Below are positions 19,104 to 29,733 of a stretch of 38,705 bases of DNA, one piece after another. The stretch covers positions 1 to 38,705 of the forward strand of contig CANBND010000002.1 in NCBI GenBank assembly GCA_947370945.1, read 5' to 3'. The stretch comes from Pseudobdellovibrionaceae bacterium. GTDB lineage: Bacteria; Bdellovibrionota; Bdellovibrionia; Bdellovibrionales; Bdellovibrionaceae. Position numbers and translations under genes: made by a program. The notes below the pieces were generated by a model that saw nothing but the letters and a program-made list of their open reading frames with translations, was not told the origin of the DNA and ran no database searches. Numbering within the stretch: position 1 is the stretch's first letter; each line of letters starts with the position of its first letter.

Positions 19104-21086
19104 ATGCGCAGCGAATATATTTCAAACCCCGAAGAAGCCCGCGATTACCTCAGCCGTTATAAATTATTTTATTATTTTGTGTTTTTCACGCTGACGATTT
19201 TTGTTTTACGTTTAGTTTGGTTACAGGTCATCAGCGGACGAGAACTTCGACAATTTTCCGAAAAAAATCGTGTTAAACAAAATAAAATTGCCGCCCCACG
19301 CGGTTTAATTTTGGACCGTGATGGTCGCGCATTGGTTGAAAACTTACCTGGTTTTGAAGCCATCATCAGCCCACAGTATATTGATGACATTAAAAAAATG
19401 TCTGCTGAAATCGGTCCTGTCATTGGCTTGGATGCGGACAAAGTTGCTGACCGTATTCAAAAAAGCAAACGTGTCAATGGCCCATTCACCAACATCCGAT
19501 TAAAAGATAATTTATCACGGGAAGAAGTTTTTAGGTTAAAACGACTGCGCATGGATGTTCCTGGTCTTGAAATCCGCGAATCCATCGTTCGGCATTACCC
19601 ACTGAAAGAAAACGGCGCGCAAGTTTTTGGTTACGTTGGTGAAATTTCAAAAAAAGAACTCGAAAAATTAAATGCGAAATACTTAAATGACAATTTAATT
19701 TTAGAACAGGGCGATATCGTCGGCAAAAGCGGTCTGGAAGAATTTTTAGAGAAAAAAATTCGCGGCGCTGATGGACAAAGCTTTATTCAGGTCGATGCCC
19801 ATGGACGCGAAACCGTGACAAAAATTCCGAATATTTACGGCGAACAAATCAAAGACCTCGAACCCATCCACGGCCACAGTGCGACACTGACCATTGATAA
19901 GGATATTCAAAATGCCGCTTACGAATCGTTTACAAAATTAAATCGAATTGGATCACTTGTCGCGATGAAACCGAACGGTGAAATTTTAGCATGGGTGAAT
20001 GCGCCGTCGTTTGATCCGAATGATTTCGCTACGGAAATTTCATCAAAAACATGGGGTAAATTAATTAATGATCCGTTCAAGCCTTTAAGAAATAAAGCGA
20101 TCCAAGATCATTTTTCGCCAGGCTCTACGTTTAAACCCTTTGTTGCGCTGGCAGCACTGCAAGATAAAGTCATCACCGACAAAACAGTTCTGTATGCGCC
20201 TGGTAAATTCTTTTTTGGAAATCGTTGGTACCATAATCATAATAAAAACGGTGAAGGCTACATTACAGTTTACGATGCGATCGAACGCAGTAGTAACGTT
20301 TTTATGTTTCAACTTGGCATCAAACTGGGCGTTGATAAAATGTATAATTACATCAGCCTTTTGGGTCTGGGATCAAAAACAGGAATTGAAATGGATCGCG
20401 AAGTTTCGGGTCGCTTACCAAATTCAAAATGGAAATTAGCAGCCACTGGCGAAGAATGGCAACCCGGCGAAGACTTAAGTACTGCCATCGGCCAAGGTTT
20501 TGTGACGGTGTCACCGATTCAAATGGCGATTGCTTACAACACGATTGCGACCGAAGGCAAAGTAGTAAAACCTTTTATCGTAAAAAAAGTCACTGATCAC
20601 GAAGGCAAAATTTTATTTGAAAGATTTCCGACAGAAGTTCGCGACATCACTTTGCCACAACCGAATGGATATAAAATTGATCCCGAAACATTTAAAATTG
20701 TCAAAGAAGCCATGCGACGTGTGGCCAATGGTGCGCACGGCACGGCACGAGGATTGAGAATACCCGGCGTTGAAATGGCCGGAAAAACAGGAACTGCGCA
20801 GGTGATGAGTTTTTCTGCGGATCAAATTTATTCATCATGCGAAGCGCGCCCCATTCATATGCGACATCATGGCTGGTATGTCGCATGGGCCCCATGGGAC
20901 AAACCCGAAATCACAGTGGCTGCATTGGCTCAGCACAGTTGTCATGGTAATCCCGGCGCTGCTCCGATTGTTCGCGATGTGATCGAAGCGTATTTTAAAA
21001 AACATCATCCAGAAATGATTGCGCAAGGTTTAAAAATTGGAATCAAACATGTTACAGAAAAACTTAAGCCTTCGGACGGAGAATAA
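19104..21086 (+). CDS. mrdA: Penicillin-binding protein 2, elongasome transpeptidase
   Basis: APRGLILDRDGR, SPGSTFKPFVALAAL (SxxK), SSN, AGKTGTAQV (KTG). Confidence 0.95.
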   Translation: MRSEYISNPEEARDYLSRYKLFYYFVFFTLTIFVLRLVWLQVISGRELRQFSEKNRVKQNKIAAPRGLILDRDGRALVENLPGFEAIISPQYIDDIKKMSAEIGPVIGLDADKVADRIQKSKRVNGPFTNIRLKDNLSREEVFRLKRLRMDVPGLEIRESIVRHYPLKENGAQVFGYVGEISKKELEKLNAKYLNDNLILEQGDIVGKSGLEEFLEKKIRGADGQSFIQVDAHGRETVTKIPNIYGEQIKDLEPIHGHSATLTIDKDIQNAAYESFTKLNRIGSLVAMKPNGEILAWVNAPSFDPNDFATEISSKTWGKLINDPFKPLRNKAIQDHFSPGSTFKPFVALAALQDKVITDKTVLYAPGKFFFGNRWYHNHNKNGEGYITVYDAIERSSNVFMFQLGIKLGVDKMYNYISLLGLGSKTGIEMDREVSGRLPNSKWKLAATGEEWQPGEDLSTAIGQGFVTVSPIQMAIAYNTIATEGKVVKPFIVKKVTDHEGKILFERFPTEVRDITLPQPNGYKIDPETFKIVKEAMRRVANGAHGTARGLRIPGVEMAGKTGTAQVMSFSADQIYSSCEARPIHMRHHGWYVAWAPWDKPEITVAALAQHSCHGNPGAAPIVRDVIEAYFKKHHPEMIAQGLKIGIKHVTEKLKPSDGE

Positions 21087-21088
21087 AA

Positions 21089-22201
21089 ATGATCGTCTCT
21101 GAACGTAATTTTTTAAATCGATTAGATATCCGATTAATTGCCTTAGTCTTTGCATTAAATGTTGCGGGATTTATTAATTTATATAGCGCTACACATGGCC
21201 CCCATTCCGAAGGCGTGGCTTCGTTATTTTTGCAACAAATTGTTTGGCTGACTGGTGGCTGGACATTATTTTTCATCATGACTTTTGTGGATTATATGTG
21301 GGTCAATCGTTTAGTTTGGGTCATTTATATTTTGAACGTGCTGGCTTTGGTTTACACAGATCTTCATGGCAAAGTCGTTCTGGGCGGTCAACGTTGGATT
21401 GATCTACATTTTTTCAGATATCAACCGTCTGAAACTATGAAGCTTGCAATTATTTTATTATTATCAAAAATATTAATTCACAAAAATCCTCAAGGCCGTG
21501 GCATGGGCATTCGTGAAATATTAATACCTGCGTTGTTGGTTCTGGTGCCCTTGGTTTTAACTGTGAAACAACCCGATCTGGGTACAGGTTTGTTGCTCGC
21601 TCTGATTGGTGGAACGCTTTTATTTTTTGTTAAAATTCAAAAAAATATTATTATTTTTTTAGTTATCGTTGGCGCCATTGCAATTCCCACAACTTGGAAA
21701 TTCGTGATGAAGGATTATCAAAAAAATCGGATTTTAACTTTTATTTCTCCTGACTCTGACCCGCAAGGCAAAGGATACAATTCGATTCAATCTAAAATTG
21801 CCGTGGGTTCAGGGCAATTTTTAGGTAAAGGTTTTCAACAGGGCACACAATCTCAATTAGAATTTTTACCTGAACGCCACACCGATTTTATTTTTTCAGT
21901 GCTCTCTGAAGAATGGGGCTTCATCGGAAGCTTCGTCGTGATTTTGACTTTTGTGTTTTTATTTTTTATATGTTTTGAAATTGCCTCACGTGCCAGAGAT
22001 AAAAATGGTGCGCTTTTAGTTGTGGGTGTGACCGCGTATTTATTTTGGCACATGTTCGTCAATGTCGGCATGGTGATCGGGCTTTTACCCATCGTTGGCG
22101 TACCATTACCACTGCTTAGTTACGGTGGTTCTGGAATGCTGACGACAATGTTGGGCCTAGGTATTGTGTCGTCCGTAGCTTACAGACGACATTTGTTCTA
22201 A
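21089..22201 (+). CDS. rodA: Rod shape-determining SEDS glycosyltransferase RodA
   Basis: QPSETMKLAIILLLSK, KQPDLGTG, LPERHTDFIFSVLSEEWGFIG, PLLSYGGSGMLT. Confidence 0.95.
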   Translation: MIVSERNFLNRLDIRLIALVFALNVAGFINLYSATHGPHSEGVASLFLQQIVWLTGGWTLFFIMTFVDYMWVNRLVWVIYILNVLALVYTDLHGKVVLGGQRWIDLHFFRYQPSETMKLAIILLLSKILIHKNPQGRGMGIREILIPALLVLVPLVLTVKQPDLGTGLLLALIGGTLLFFVKIQKNIIIFLVIVGAIAIPTTWKFVMKDYQKNRILTFISPDSDPQGKGYNSIQSKIAVGSGQFLGKGFQQGTQSQLEFLPERHTDFIFSVLSEEWGFIGSFVVILTFVFLFFICFEIASRARDKNGALLVVGVTAYLFWHMFVNVGMVIGLLPIVGVPLPLLSYGGSGMLTTMLGLGIVSSVAYRRHLF

Positions 22202-22221
22202 GAGCTATTCAGTTTTTTAAA

Positions 22222-23895
22222 TTAATCGATCATTCTAAATTTAACTCGCTTTGGTGTTGAATCTTCTCCGAAGCGTTTTTTACGATCCTCTTCATATTCA
22301 GAAAAATTTCCTGGATAAAAATAAATTTTCGAATCACCTTCGAAGGCCATCGTGTGTGTACAAACACGATCTAAAAACCAACGATCATGCGAAATTACAA
22401 TTGCGCTGCCGCCGAATTCTAAAAGTGCTTCTTCAAGCGCGCGCATTGTGTTGACGTCAAGATCATTTGTTGGCTCATCCAGTAATAACAAATTTGCGCC
22501 TTCTTTCAGAATTTTTGCTAAATTCACACGGTTGCGTTCACCACCTGATAATGTGCCTACTTTTTTCTGTTGATCGCTGCCTGAAAAGTTAAACCAACTG
22601 ACGTATTGTCTGGCATTTAATTCGCGTGTTCCTAATTTAATAATGTCACTTCCACCTGATAATTCTTCATACACAGATTTATTTGGATCTAAAGTTTCAC
22701 GCGTCTGATCGACATAGGCAATTTTTACGGTTTGTCCGACTTTAAATACTCCACTGTCGGGCTTGTCTCGACCTGTGATCATTTGAAATAATGTCGACTT
22801 ACCGACACCATTCGGACCGATCACGCCGACAATAGCCCCTTTAGGAATCGTAAAATCAACGTTGTCTAATAATATTTTTTTATCAAAACCTTTCGTCACG
22901 CCCGTCGCTTCGATCACGATATCACCCAAACGTGGACCCGCCGGAATATAAATCGACATCTCTTGTAATTTTTCCGCTGATGGTTCTTTCATTAAATTTT
23001 CGTAAGCAGAAATACGTGCTTTTGATTTTGATTGACGAGCTTTGGCACCTTGACGAATCCATTCAAGTTCTCGTTCAAGTGTTTTTGCTTTCTTAGATTG
23101 TTCTTTTTCTTCGTTAGCTAAACGTTTATCTTTTTGTTCCAGCCACGACGAATAATTTCCTTTCCAAGGAATTCCTTCACCACGATCTAATTCAAGAATC
23201 CAACCGGCAACGTTATCTAAAAAATATCGATCATGCGTGACCGCAATAACAGTTCCTGGAAATTTTGCCAGATATTGTTCAAGCCATCCAACAGATTCCG
23301 CATCCAAATGATTCGTTGGTTCATCCAATAATAAAATATCAGGGTTACTCATAATTAATCGGGCCAATGCGACACGGCGTTTTTCTCCGCCGGATAAATG
23401 TGTTGTCATCTGATCTGCATCAGGACATCGCAAAGCATCGATCACCATTTCAATTTTTTGATCGACTTCCCATCCACCAAGAGCTTCAATTTTTTCTTGA
23501 AGTTCACCTTGTTTTTCAATCATTTTATTCATTTCATCGGGATCTAAATCTGGATCAGAAAATTTATCATTGATGGCGTTATAATCTTTCATCAATTTGG
23601 GCAGATCACCCATTTGTGAAAAAATATTATCGCGCACGCTCAATGTATCATCTAATTTAGGTTCTTGTTCTAAATATCCGACCTTCATTTTTTTTGCAGG
23701 GAAAGCTTCACCTAAAAATTCGGTGTCAACGCCCGCCATAATTTTTAGCAACGTTGATTTTCCCGATCCATTCAAACCCAAAACTCCGATTTTAGCTCCG
23801 TAAAAATACGATAAATAAATATTTTTTAAGACAAAGCGATTCGGCGGATAAACTTTGGATACGCCCTTCATTGTATAAATAATTTCTTGAGACAT
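22222..23895 (-). CDS. ettA: ABC-F ATPase, energy-dependent translational throttle EttA
   Basis: Two ABC domains, LSGGEKRRVALARL and LSGGERNRVNLAKIL, linker KTLERELEWIRQGAKARQSKSKARISAYE; start at 23895 with AAAGGA SD (track start 23964). Confidence 0.95.
   Translation of the reverse strand: MSQEIIYTMKGVSKVYPPNRFVLKNIYLSYFYGAKIGVLGLNGSGKSTLLKIMAGVDTEFLGEAFPAKKMKVGYLEQEPKLDDTLSVRDNIFSQMGDLPKLMKDYNAINDKFSDPDLDPDEMNKMIEKQGELQEKIEALGGWEVDQKIEMVIDALRCPDADQMTTHLSGGEKRRVALARLIMSNPDILLLDEPTNHLDAESVGWLEQYLAKFPGTVIAVTHDRYFLDNVAGWILELDRGEGIPWKGNYSSWLEQKDKRLANEEKEQSKKAKTLERELEWIRQGAKARQSKSKARISAYENLMKEPSAEKLQEMSIYIPAGPRLGDIVIEATGVTKGFDKKILLDNVDFTIPKGAIVGVIGPNGVGKSTLFQMITGRDKPDSGVFKVGQTVKIAYVDQTRETLDPNKSVYEELSGGSDIIKLGTRELNARQYVSWFNFSGSDQQKKVGTLSGGERNRVNLAKILKEGANLLLLDEPTNDLDVNTMRALEEALLEFGGSAIVISHDRWFLDRVCTHTMAFEGDSKIYFYPGNFSEYEEDRKKRFGEDSTPKRVKFRMID
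22247..22281 (+). terminator. Intrinsic terminator for the mreCD-mrdA-rodA operon, inside the ettA 3' CDS
   Basis: CGCTTTGG-tgttgaatcttct-CCGAAGCG-TTTTTT: 8-bp stem (one U.G), T6 tract; 46 nt after the rodA stop. Confidence 0.65.
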
Positions 23896-23945
23896 GATTT
23901 TTTCCTTTGAAAAGTGAATAAATAAATATAGCATCATCAGACACG

Positions 23946-24152
23946 ATGAGCAACTTTGATTCACAAAATAAGATTCCTAAACCCAGTCTTAAAAATTTAA
24001 AATGGAAATCGATTCAGACCGATTTACAAAGCGCATTGACCGAATGGTCTGGTGCTGAAAATAACGATATCCAGAAAACTCCCGAAGAAGTTCAGCTGGA
24101 TAAAGTCAAAAGTATGATTGAAAATATCAAAGAAAAATTAAATCAGTTTTAA
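23946..24152 (+). CDS. Small (68 aa) hypothetical protein
   Basis: ORF with charged, helix-prone composition filling an otherwise empty divergent gap; no recognisable family or SD. Confidence 0.55.
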   Translation: MSNFDSQNKIPKPSLKNLKWKSIQTDLQSALTEWSGAENNDIQKTPEEVQLDKVKSMIENIKEKLNQF

Positions 24153-24195
24153 TTTCTATATTCTGAATTGCAAAAAGTTAAAATATCTGTAAAAT

Positions 24196-25719
24196 CTAAA
24201 CAGCACGTTTTGAATTCTGCGTATACTGTGAATTTCTTAAAAAGACGACGTTGTTACTTTTTTTATTTTGATCTGCAGTAATTACTCCGTGGATCATTTG
24301 ATTTAATTCAGTCACAGCATCTTTAAGCATCAGTGATTGAGCATTTAATTCTTCAGCAGTCGCTGAAATTTCTTCTGACGAAGCTGCATTTGACTGCGAA
24401 GCTTGATCGACTTGATTTAAGGCCGTCGTGATTTGCTGTAAACCCAAAAGCTGTACTTTGCTGCCTGTTGCAATTTGCTGATTAATATTTGAAACAGATT
24501 GCACAGCAAATTCGATTTTTTTCAAAGTTTCAACTGTTTGATTTGCAATTTGAACACCGTTCGATGTCATCGATGCATTTTCACGTATCAATGTTGAAAT
24601 TTCTTTTGCCGCAACAGAACTTTTTTGAGCCAAACTTCTGACTGCATCCGCAACAACCGCAAAACCTTTACCTTGTTCACCGGCTCTTGCTGCTTCGACA
24701 GCCGCATTCAATGCTAATAAATTTGTTTGAAAAGAAATATCTTCGATCACTGAAATAATGTCTTCGATTTTTTTTGAACTTGAAGATATTTCAATCATTG
24801 AATCTTTAAGTACGATCGCTTCTTTATAGCCACTTTCTGTCGACTGCAGACTTCCCTGTGACAATGTCATCGCTTGCTCTGAGTGTTCAGAATTAATTTT
24901 CACAGTGCTTGTTAATTCTTCAATCGATGATACGGATTCTGTTAAGCATGATGATGTTTCCGTTGTTGCTGAAGACAATTGATTGCTGGTCGCCGTTAAC
25001 TGATGACTGCCGGCGCTGACGTTGACACCCGAGCTGAAAATATTCTCTGCAATTTTTTCTAAAGCCGATGATAACTTGCTTACAAAGCGATAACTAAAGA
25101 AAATGAAAAATGAAATCAAAAGCAAACTCCCGAAAATCATCAATTGATTTATTTGAGCAGTTAATTCCGCTGATTTTGCAATCGCTCCAGCATTAGCTTT
25201 CAATGCATTATCACTCATCTGAATTAAAATTTTTGTAACTGGCACTCCGAAATTTTTCCCGTTACCTAACATAATTTGTTTAGCCTGAATGTCAGAATCA
25301 GTTGTATTTTTTTGTAAAAGTAAAACTGATTTTTCAGTCAATTTATTAATTTCAGAAAGCAAAGTCCCAGCATCAGCTAGAAGCTGTTTATTTTTAGGCA
25401 ATAGCTGCAAAGTTTGTAAATGATCATAGTTTGATTTTATTTTGGCAGAAAATTGATTTAGCAAATCAATTGAATCTTGTCGACCTTGAGGATCACCGCT
25501 TCGAGCAAAAGACAACCATGCGAAACGATATAAACCATTAACGTTTGAAACCAGCTGTTCAATTTCAATACTGATCGGCATCCGCTGCTGAGTCATTGTA
25601 TCAATTTCTTTTTCAAGCCGATGAATACTCAATAAACTCGTTAGCAAAACAACCAATAAAAAGGCACACGCTGTGCTTGCTTGTAAAATTAATTTTGCCT
25701 TTAAGCTTTTGAAATTCAT
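24196..25719 (-). CDS. Methyl-accepting chemotaxis protein
   Basis: N-terminal TM, 4HB-like sensor, second TM, signalling tip [38 protein letters not shown]. Confidence 0.93.
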   Translation of the reverse strand: MNFKSLKAKLILQASTACAFLLVVLLTSLLSIHRLEKEIDTMTQQRMPISIEIEQLVSNVNGLYRFAWLSFARSGDPQGRQDSIDLLNQFSAKIKSNYDHLQTLQLLPKNKQLLADAGTLLSEINKLTEKSVLLLQKNTTDSDIQAKQIMLGNGKNFGVPVTKILIQMSDNALKANAGAIAKSAELTAQINQLMIFGSLLLISFFIFFSYRFVSKLSSALEKIAENIFSSGVNVSAGSHQLTATSNQLSSATTETSSCLTESVSSIEELTSTVKINSEHSEQAMTLSQGSLQSTESGYKEAIVLKDSMIEISSSSKKIEDIISVIEDISFQTNLLALNAAVEAARAGEQGKGFAVVADAVRSLAQKSSVAAKEISTLIRENASMTSNGVQIANQTVETLKKIEFAVQSVSNINQQIATGSKVQLLGLQQITTALNQVDQASQSNAASSEEISATAEELNAQSLMLKDAVTELNQMIHGVITADQNKKSNNVVFLRNSQYTQNSKRAV

Positions 25720-25754
25720 TTTGACCGCCTTAAAAAGTATTTAGCAATTTTCAA

Positions 25755-27332
25755 TTAAAAATTTTCTACTTTTTTAATGTCGGCATTTTGTGGCTCGGGC
25801 CCCAGATCCAATGATGCTTTTTTGTTCTTGTATTTTGGCATAGAAACAACGTTGGATTTCGGTTTCACTGCTGGTTTTACAAACTGTGCTGCAATTGGAA
25901 CAGGTGCACTACCTGCTCCAAAAATAAATTCAGTCAATTCACCAACAACATGATTCATGTTATCTGATTGATGATTGGCCTCACTCGCTGATCTTGAAAC
26001 TTCTTCAGCTGTTGATGCATTTTCTTGTGAAGCCGAATCCAATTGAATCATAGCCTGATTGATTTGTTTTAAACCAGTTGTTTGCTCAGCGCTGGCTTGA
26101 GCAATTTGCCCAGACAATTGGGTCACATTTTTAACATGCTCAAAAATATTTTTTAAAGATTGATTACAATCATTTGCTAAAACACTGCCTTTTTCGATTT
26201 TATCAACACTGTCTTTAATCATTTGATTAATTTCTTTTGCCGAAGCTGAACTTCTTTGTGCTAACGACCTGACCGCATCAGCAACAACAGCAAAGCCCTT
26301 ACCTTGTTCTCCGGCACGCGCAGCTTCAACCGCCGCATTTAAAGCCAATAAATTTGTTTGAAATGAAATATCATCAATTACGTTCACGATGTCTTCCATT
26401 TTTTTAGAATCATTTTTAATTGTTAACATGGCCGCTGATAAATCACGAATATTTTTATCACCAGTTTCGGCGGCAATTTGAGCTTGCTCAGAAATTTGAA
26501 AAGCTTTTTTTGAATTTTCAGTATTTAAACTGATCATACTTGATAACTCTTCCAACGAAGCTACTGTTTCTTCTAAAGAAGCGGCGGCTTCTGTTGCACT
26601 TGATGACAGCTGCACATTTGACGCTGATAAGTTTTCAGAAATTGACTTTACTAAATTTGACGATTGATCTAACTCCGCAGTGTATTTCTTCAAATTCAAT
26701 GTAAGTCTTCGAACCGTATAATATCCGACGCCTAAACCTAATGAAAAAACTCCGATGGCTGCAAATAAAAATATATTCAATACACCACTCGCATTTTCAG
26801 ATTCGGTTGCTGTTTCTTTTTCGATCGACTTTCCTAAAACATCCAATTTTGCCTCAAGCGTCTTAAACGATTCTTCAAATTTTTGAACTTCAGTAACCAA
26901 ACCCTGTTGATTTTTATTAACCAGTTTTTGAATCAAAGTATTTGAACTGGTGATATAATTTTCAACATCTACATTTGACGAAGTCACATATTCTTTTGTT
27001 TTTGCAGACAACGGACTTTTTGCAATAATCTCCATATTAGCTTTAATTTTTTTCTCGGCCTCTTTATTGTCATTCAAAGATGATTCTAATTGTGGCCAGT
27101 TCGCTTGACTGAAATAAAATAATGCGCCGTAAACATTACTACGAATATTATCATGCATCATGTCTGTATTTGCCATAGCATCTGCAACGGGCATATTTAC
27201 AGTTGTTACAGTATCCAGCTTGCCAAATAAATATTTAGCTTCAAAATAGCCAAATGTGCCTAAACATAAAATTGCTACACACATGAAACCGATCGTCATC
27301 CAAATTTGTTTTGTTAAGTTCATTTTATTCAT
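25755..27332 (-). CDS. Methyl-accepting chemotaxis protein
   Basis: Same architecture; [40 protein letters not shown]. Confidence 0.93.
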   Translation of the reverse strand: MNKMNLTKQIWMTIGFMCVAILCLGTFGYFEAKYLFGKLDTVTTVNMPVADAMANTDMMHDNIRSNVYGALFYFSQANWPQLESSLNDNKEAEKKIKANMEIIAKSPLSAKTKEYVTSSNVDVENYITSSNTLIQKLVNKNQQGLVTEVQKFEESFKTLEAKLDVLGKSIEKETATESENASGVLNIFLFAAIGVFSLGLGVGYYTVRRLTLNLKKYTAELDQSSNLVKSISENLSASNVQLSSSATEAAASLEETVASLEELSSMISLNTENSKKAFQISEQAQIAAETGDKNIRDLSAAMLTIKNDSKKMEDIVNVIDDISFQTNLLALNAAVEAARAGEQGKGFAVVADAVRSLAQRSSASAKEINQMIKDSVDKIEKGSVLANDCNQSLKNIFEHVKNVTQLSGQIAQASAEQTTGLKQINQAMIQLDSASQENASTAEEVSRSASEANHQSDNMNHVVGELTEFIFGAGSAPVPIAAQFVKPAVKPKSNVVSMPKYKNKKASLDLGPEPQNADIKKVENF

Positions 27333-27334
27333 AA

Positions 27335-27796
27335 TTAAGCTGCCTTTTCTGTAGTTTGTAATTCGTTGATTGTTGAAATTGAATCGTAGAGTTTATTTGT
27401 ATTTAATAAAAATGTAATTTTTTCTTTGATCTTTAAAATCTGTTCAATGTAATTCACAGATTGTGCACTGACTGAATCTGATGCGACAGATTCGAATTCA
27501 CCAGAAGTTAACTCGATCACATCACAAACTGCATCGACGATGCACCCTAACCGACCCGCCTCTGTTTCAATAAAAATGCTGCATGATTCACGATTTTCAG
27601 TGGCTTTTGAAAAGTTAAACAAACTTCGCAAATCAATCACTGGTATAATTTGACCACGTAAATTAATCACACCCATCATATGCGGGGGCGCCAGTGGAAT
27701 TTCAGTAATATGACTTTTCTGATCAATACTGACAACACTCATAACATCGAAACAGTACGTCTCTGCATTGATTTTAAAAGTTAAAACTTTTTTCAT
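27335..27796 (-). CDS. cheW: Chemotaxis coupling protein CheW
   Basis: [36 protein letters not shown]. Confidence 0.93.
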   Translation of the reverse strand: MKKVLTFKINAETYCFDVMSVVSIDQKSHITEIPLAPPHMMGVINLRGQIIPVIDLRSLFNFSKATENRESCSIFIETEAGRLGCIVDAVCDVIELTSGEFESVASDSVSAQSVNYIEQILKIKEKITFLLNTNKLYDSISTINELQTTEKAA

Positions 27797-28038
27797 TGAG
27801 TCTCCTTATAATATATGTTTACAAATTTCATAAACATGTATTTTTGTGTTTATAAAAAATATTTTTAATTAGTTATTTGTTGATCGGCAAAATTTTAAAT
27901 TTAATAAAGTCTAGTTTTGCAATCCGTTTTGTATTTGTTTACTGGCAGACTTAAGTCCGTAGCCCTGCTCTCAATTAAAAACATGGTCAAACAAAAACTG
28001 GCCTTATCCTCTACACAAAAAAATCCGAAATAAATTCT

Positions 28039-29733
28039 ATGAATGATGCATTTTACAAAGAACTCCAAGAAGATTTTTTACGTGAATCACTTTCGCTCAT
28101 CGAAAGATTTGAATCCGTACTTTTAAATAACACAAGCTATTCGAAAGATTTAGTCGACGAATTGTTTCGAATAGCTCATTCAATAAAGGGCGGAGCCGCC
28201 GCTGTCGGATTAACGGAAATTTCAAAATTCACCCATCAATTCGAAGATTATTTATCACAATTCAGAACGAATCCATTATTGATCAATAATTCCGTAATGA
28301 CTTTACTTCTTGAATTCAGTGATCTGTTAAGAAACGAATTTTTAGCCAAAGTGGCAGGCCTTGATAATGATTGGCAACCAGAGCCTCTGTTAAAAAAAAT
28401 ATTGCAAATGAATGCAACTGAATTTTCAGAATCTAAAAACTCTAAAAATTTAGCTGATGTTATTTCATTATCGGACTTAAAATTAACAACACAAGATTCA
28501 CAAGTTAAAGGCGCTGAACAAAAAAGTAAAAAGCTTTCTGAACAAGTCAAAGTTGATTTAATCCGCTTGGAATCTATTTTTGACACCATCGGCGAAGTCG
28601 TTATTTTTAAAAATCAAATCAAAGGACTGCTGAAAAAATCTGATCAAAATTCTGATGCAAATAGTGTTTTTGATCAAATGGAACTGGTCATTAAAGATTT
28701 ATATGACAAAGCACTGGGTTTAAGAATGACAACGTTACAACCCTTATTTCAAAGAATGCAAAGAACACTGCGCGATTTATCAGTACAGTTAGACAAAGAT
28801 ATTCAAGTTAAAGTTTCTGGCGAAGAAACCGAAATTGATCGAAATTTATTTGAGCAATTACCCGACCCATTGATACATTTGATCCGAAATGCAATCGATC
28901 ACGGAATCGAAAATAAATCTGAACGACAGGCCAGCGGAAAATCCACAACTGCAACAATTCAAATTAATTCATATTACGAATCAGGACAAGTCATTATCGA
29001 AATCAAAGATGATGGTCGCGGCATCGATCAGACAAAAGTTTTTGACAAAGCTGTTCAAAAAAATTTAATCCCTGCCAGTTCAAAAATAACTGATTACACT
29101 CCCGAACAAATTAATAATTTTATATTTTTACCAGGATTTTCAACAGCTGCAGCTATCAGCGATTTATCAGGTCGCGGTGTTGGTCTGGATGTTGTCCGAA
29201 CTACAATTGAAAAATTTCATGGCCAAATACAAATCACCAGTCAAAAAGACAAAGGCAGCTGTTTTAAACTTTGCTTACCTCTGACAACTTCACTGATTGA
29301 CGGGATTACATTCCAGACGGAAAATTTAAAATTTATAGTTCCAAATAATTCAATTATATCAATTGATACTTTAAAACCAGAGCACATGAGCCACTCTGGC
29401 GATCACGAATCCTATGCGAATTGCTTCGATAAACCCTATTTGTGTATCGATGTTTCAAAATATTTTAACAAAACTGCACCATCGAATTCAAAAGATAAAA
29501 TATGTGTTCGCAGTCTTGTGAATAATCAAATCATTTGTTTCTTGTTCGACCAGATATTAGGTCAATGTCAGGTTGTCGTAAAACCATTACCAAGCGGAAA
29601 CCAAAGCCCAGACTACATTGGCAGCGCAATTAACGATGATGGCCATGTGCAACTGATTTTAGACCTTACATCTGTAGCTAAAAAGTATCTTACAGCTGAA
29701 AAACCTGAACAAAAAAGTCAAACCGCAGCATGA
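28039..29733 (+). CDS. cheA: Chemotaxis histidine kinase CheA (apparently lacking P2)
   Basis: HPt LFRIAHSIKGGAAAVGL; HATPase LIHLIRNAIDHGIE, LSGRGVGLDVVR; C-terminal CheW-like domain. Confidence 0.93.
   Translation: MNDAFYKELQEDFLRESLSLIERFESVLLNNTSYSKDLVDELFRIAHSIKGGAAAVGLTEISKFTHQFEDYLSQFRTNPLLINNSVMTLLLEFSDLLRNEFLAKVAGLDNDWQPEPLLKKILQMNATEFSESKNSKNLADVISLSDLKLTTQDSQVKGAEQKSKKLSEQVKVDLIRLESIFDTIGEVVIFKNQIKGLLKKSDQNSDANSVFDQMELVIKDLYDKALGLRMTTLQPLFQRMQRTLRDLSVQLDKDIQVKVSGEETEIDRNLFEQLPDPLIHLIRNAIDHGIENKSERQASGKSTTATIQINSYYESGQVIIEIKDDGRGIDQTKVFDKAVQKNLIPASSKITDYTPEQINNFIFLPGFSTAAAISDLSGRGVGLDVVRTTIEKFHGQIQITSQKDKGSCFKLCLPLTTSLIDGITFQTENLKFIVPNNSIISIDTLKPEHMSHSGDHESYANCFDKPYLCIDVSKYFNKTAPSNSKDKICVRSLVNNQIICFLFDQILGQCQVVVKPLPSGNQSPDYIGSAINDDGHVQLILDLTSVAKKYLTAEKPEQKSQTAA

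Noticed and set aside
22167-22191. Imperfect hairpin TGTCGTC...GACGACA in the rodA 3' end
   Set aside because: Lies before the rodA stop, and the minus-strand tail (CAATACC) has no U-tract, so it is not a convincing terminator for either gene.
27880-27915. Possible sigma-28-like promoter (GCCGATCA on minus strand) upstream of cheW
   Set aside because: -10-like match only; no -35 at proper spacing.
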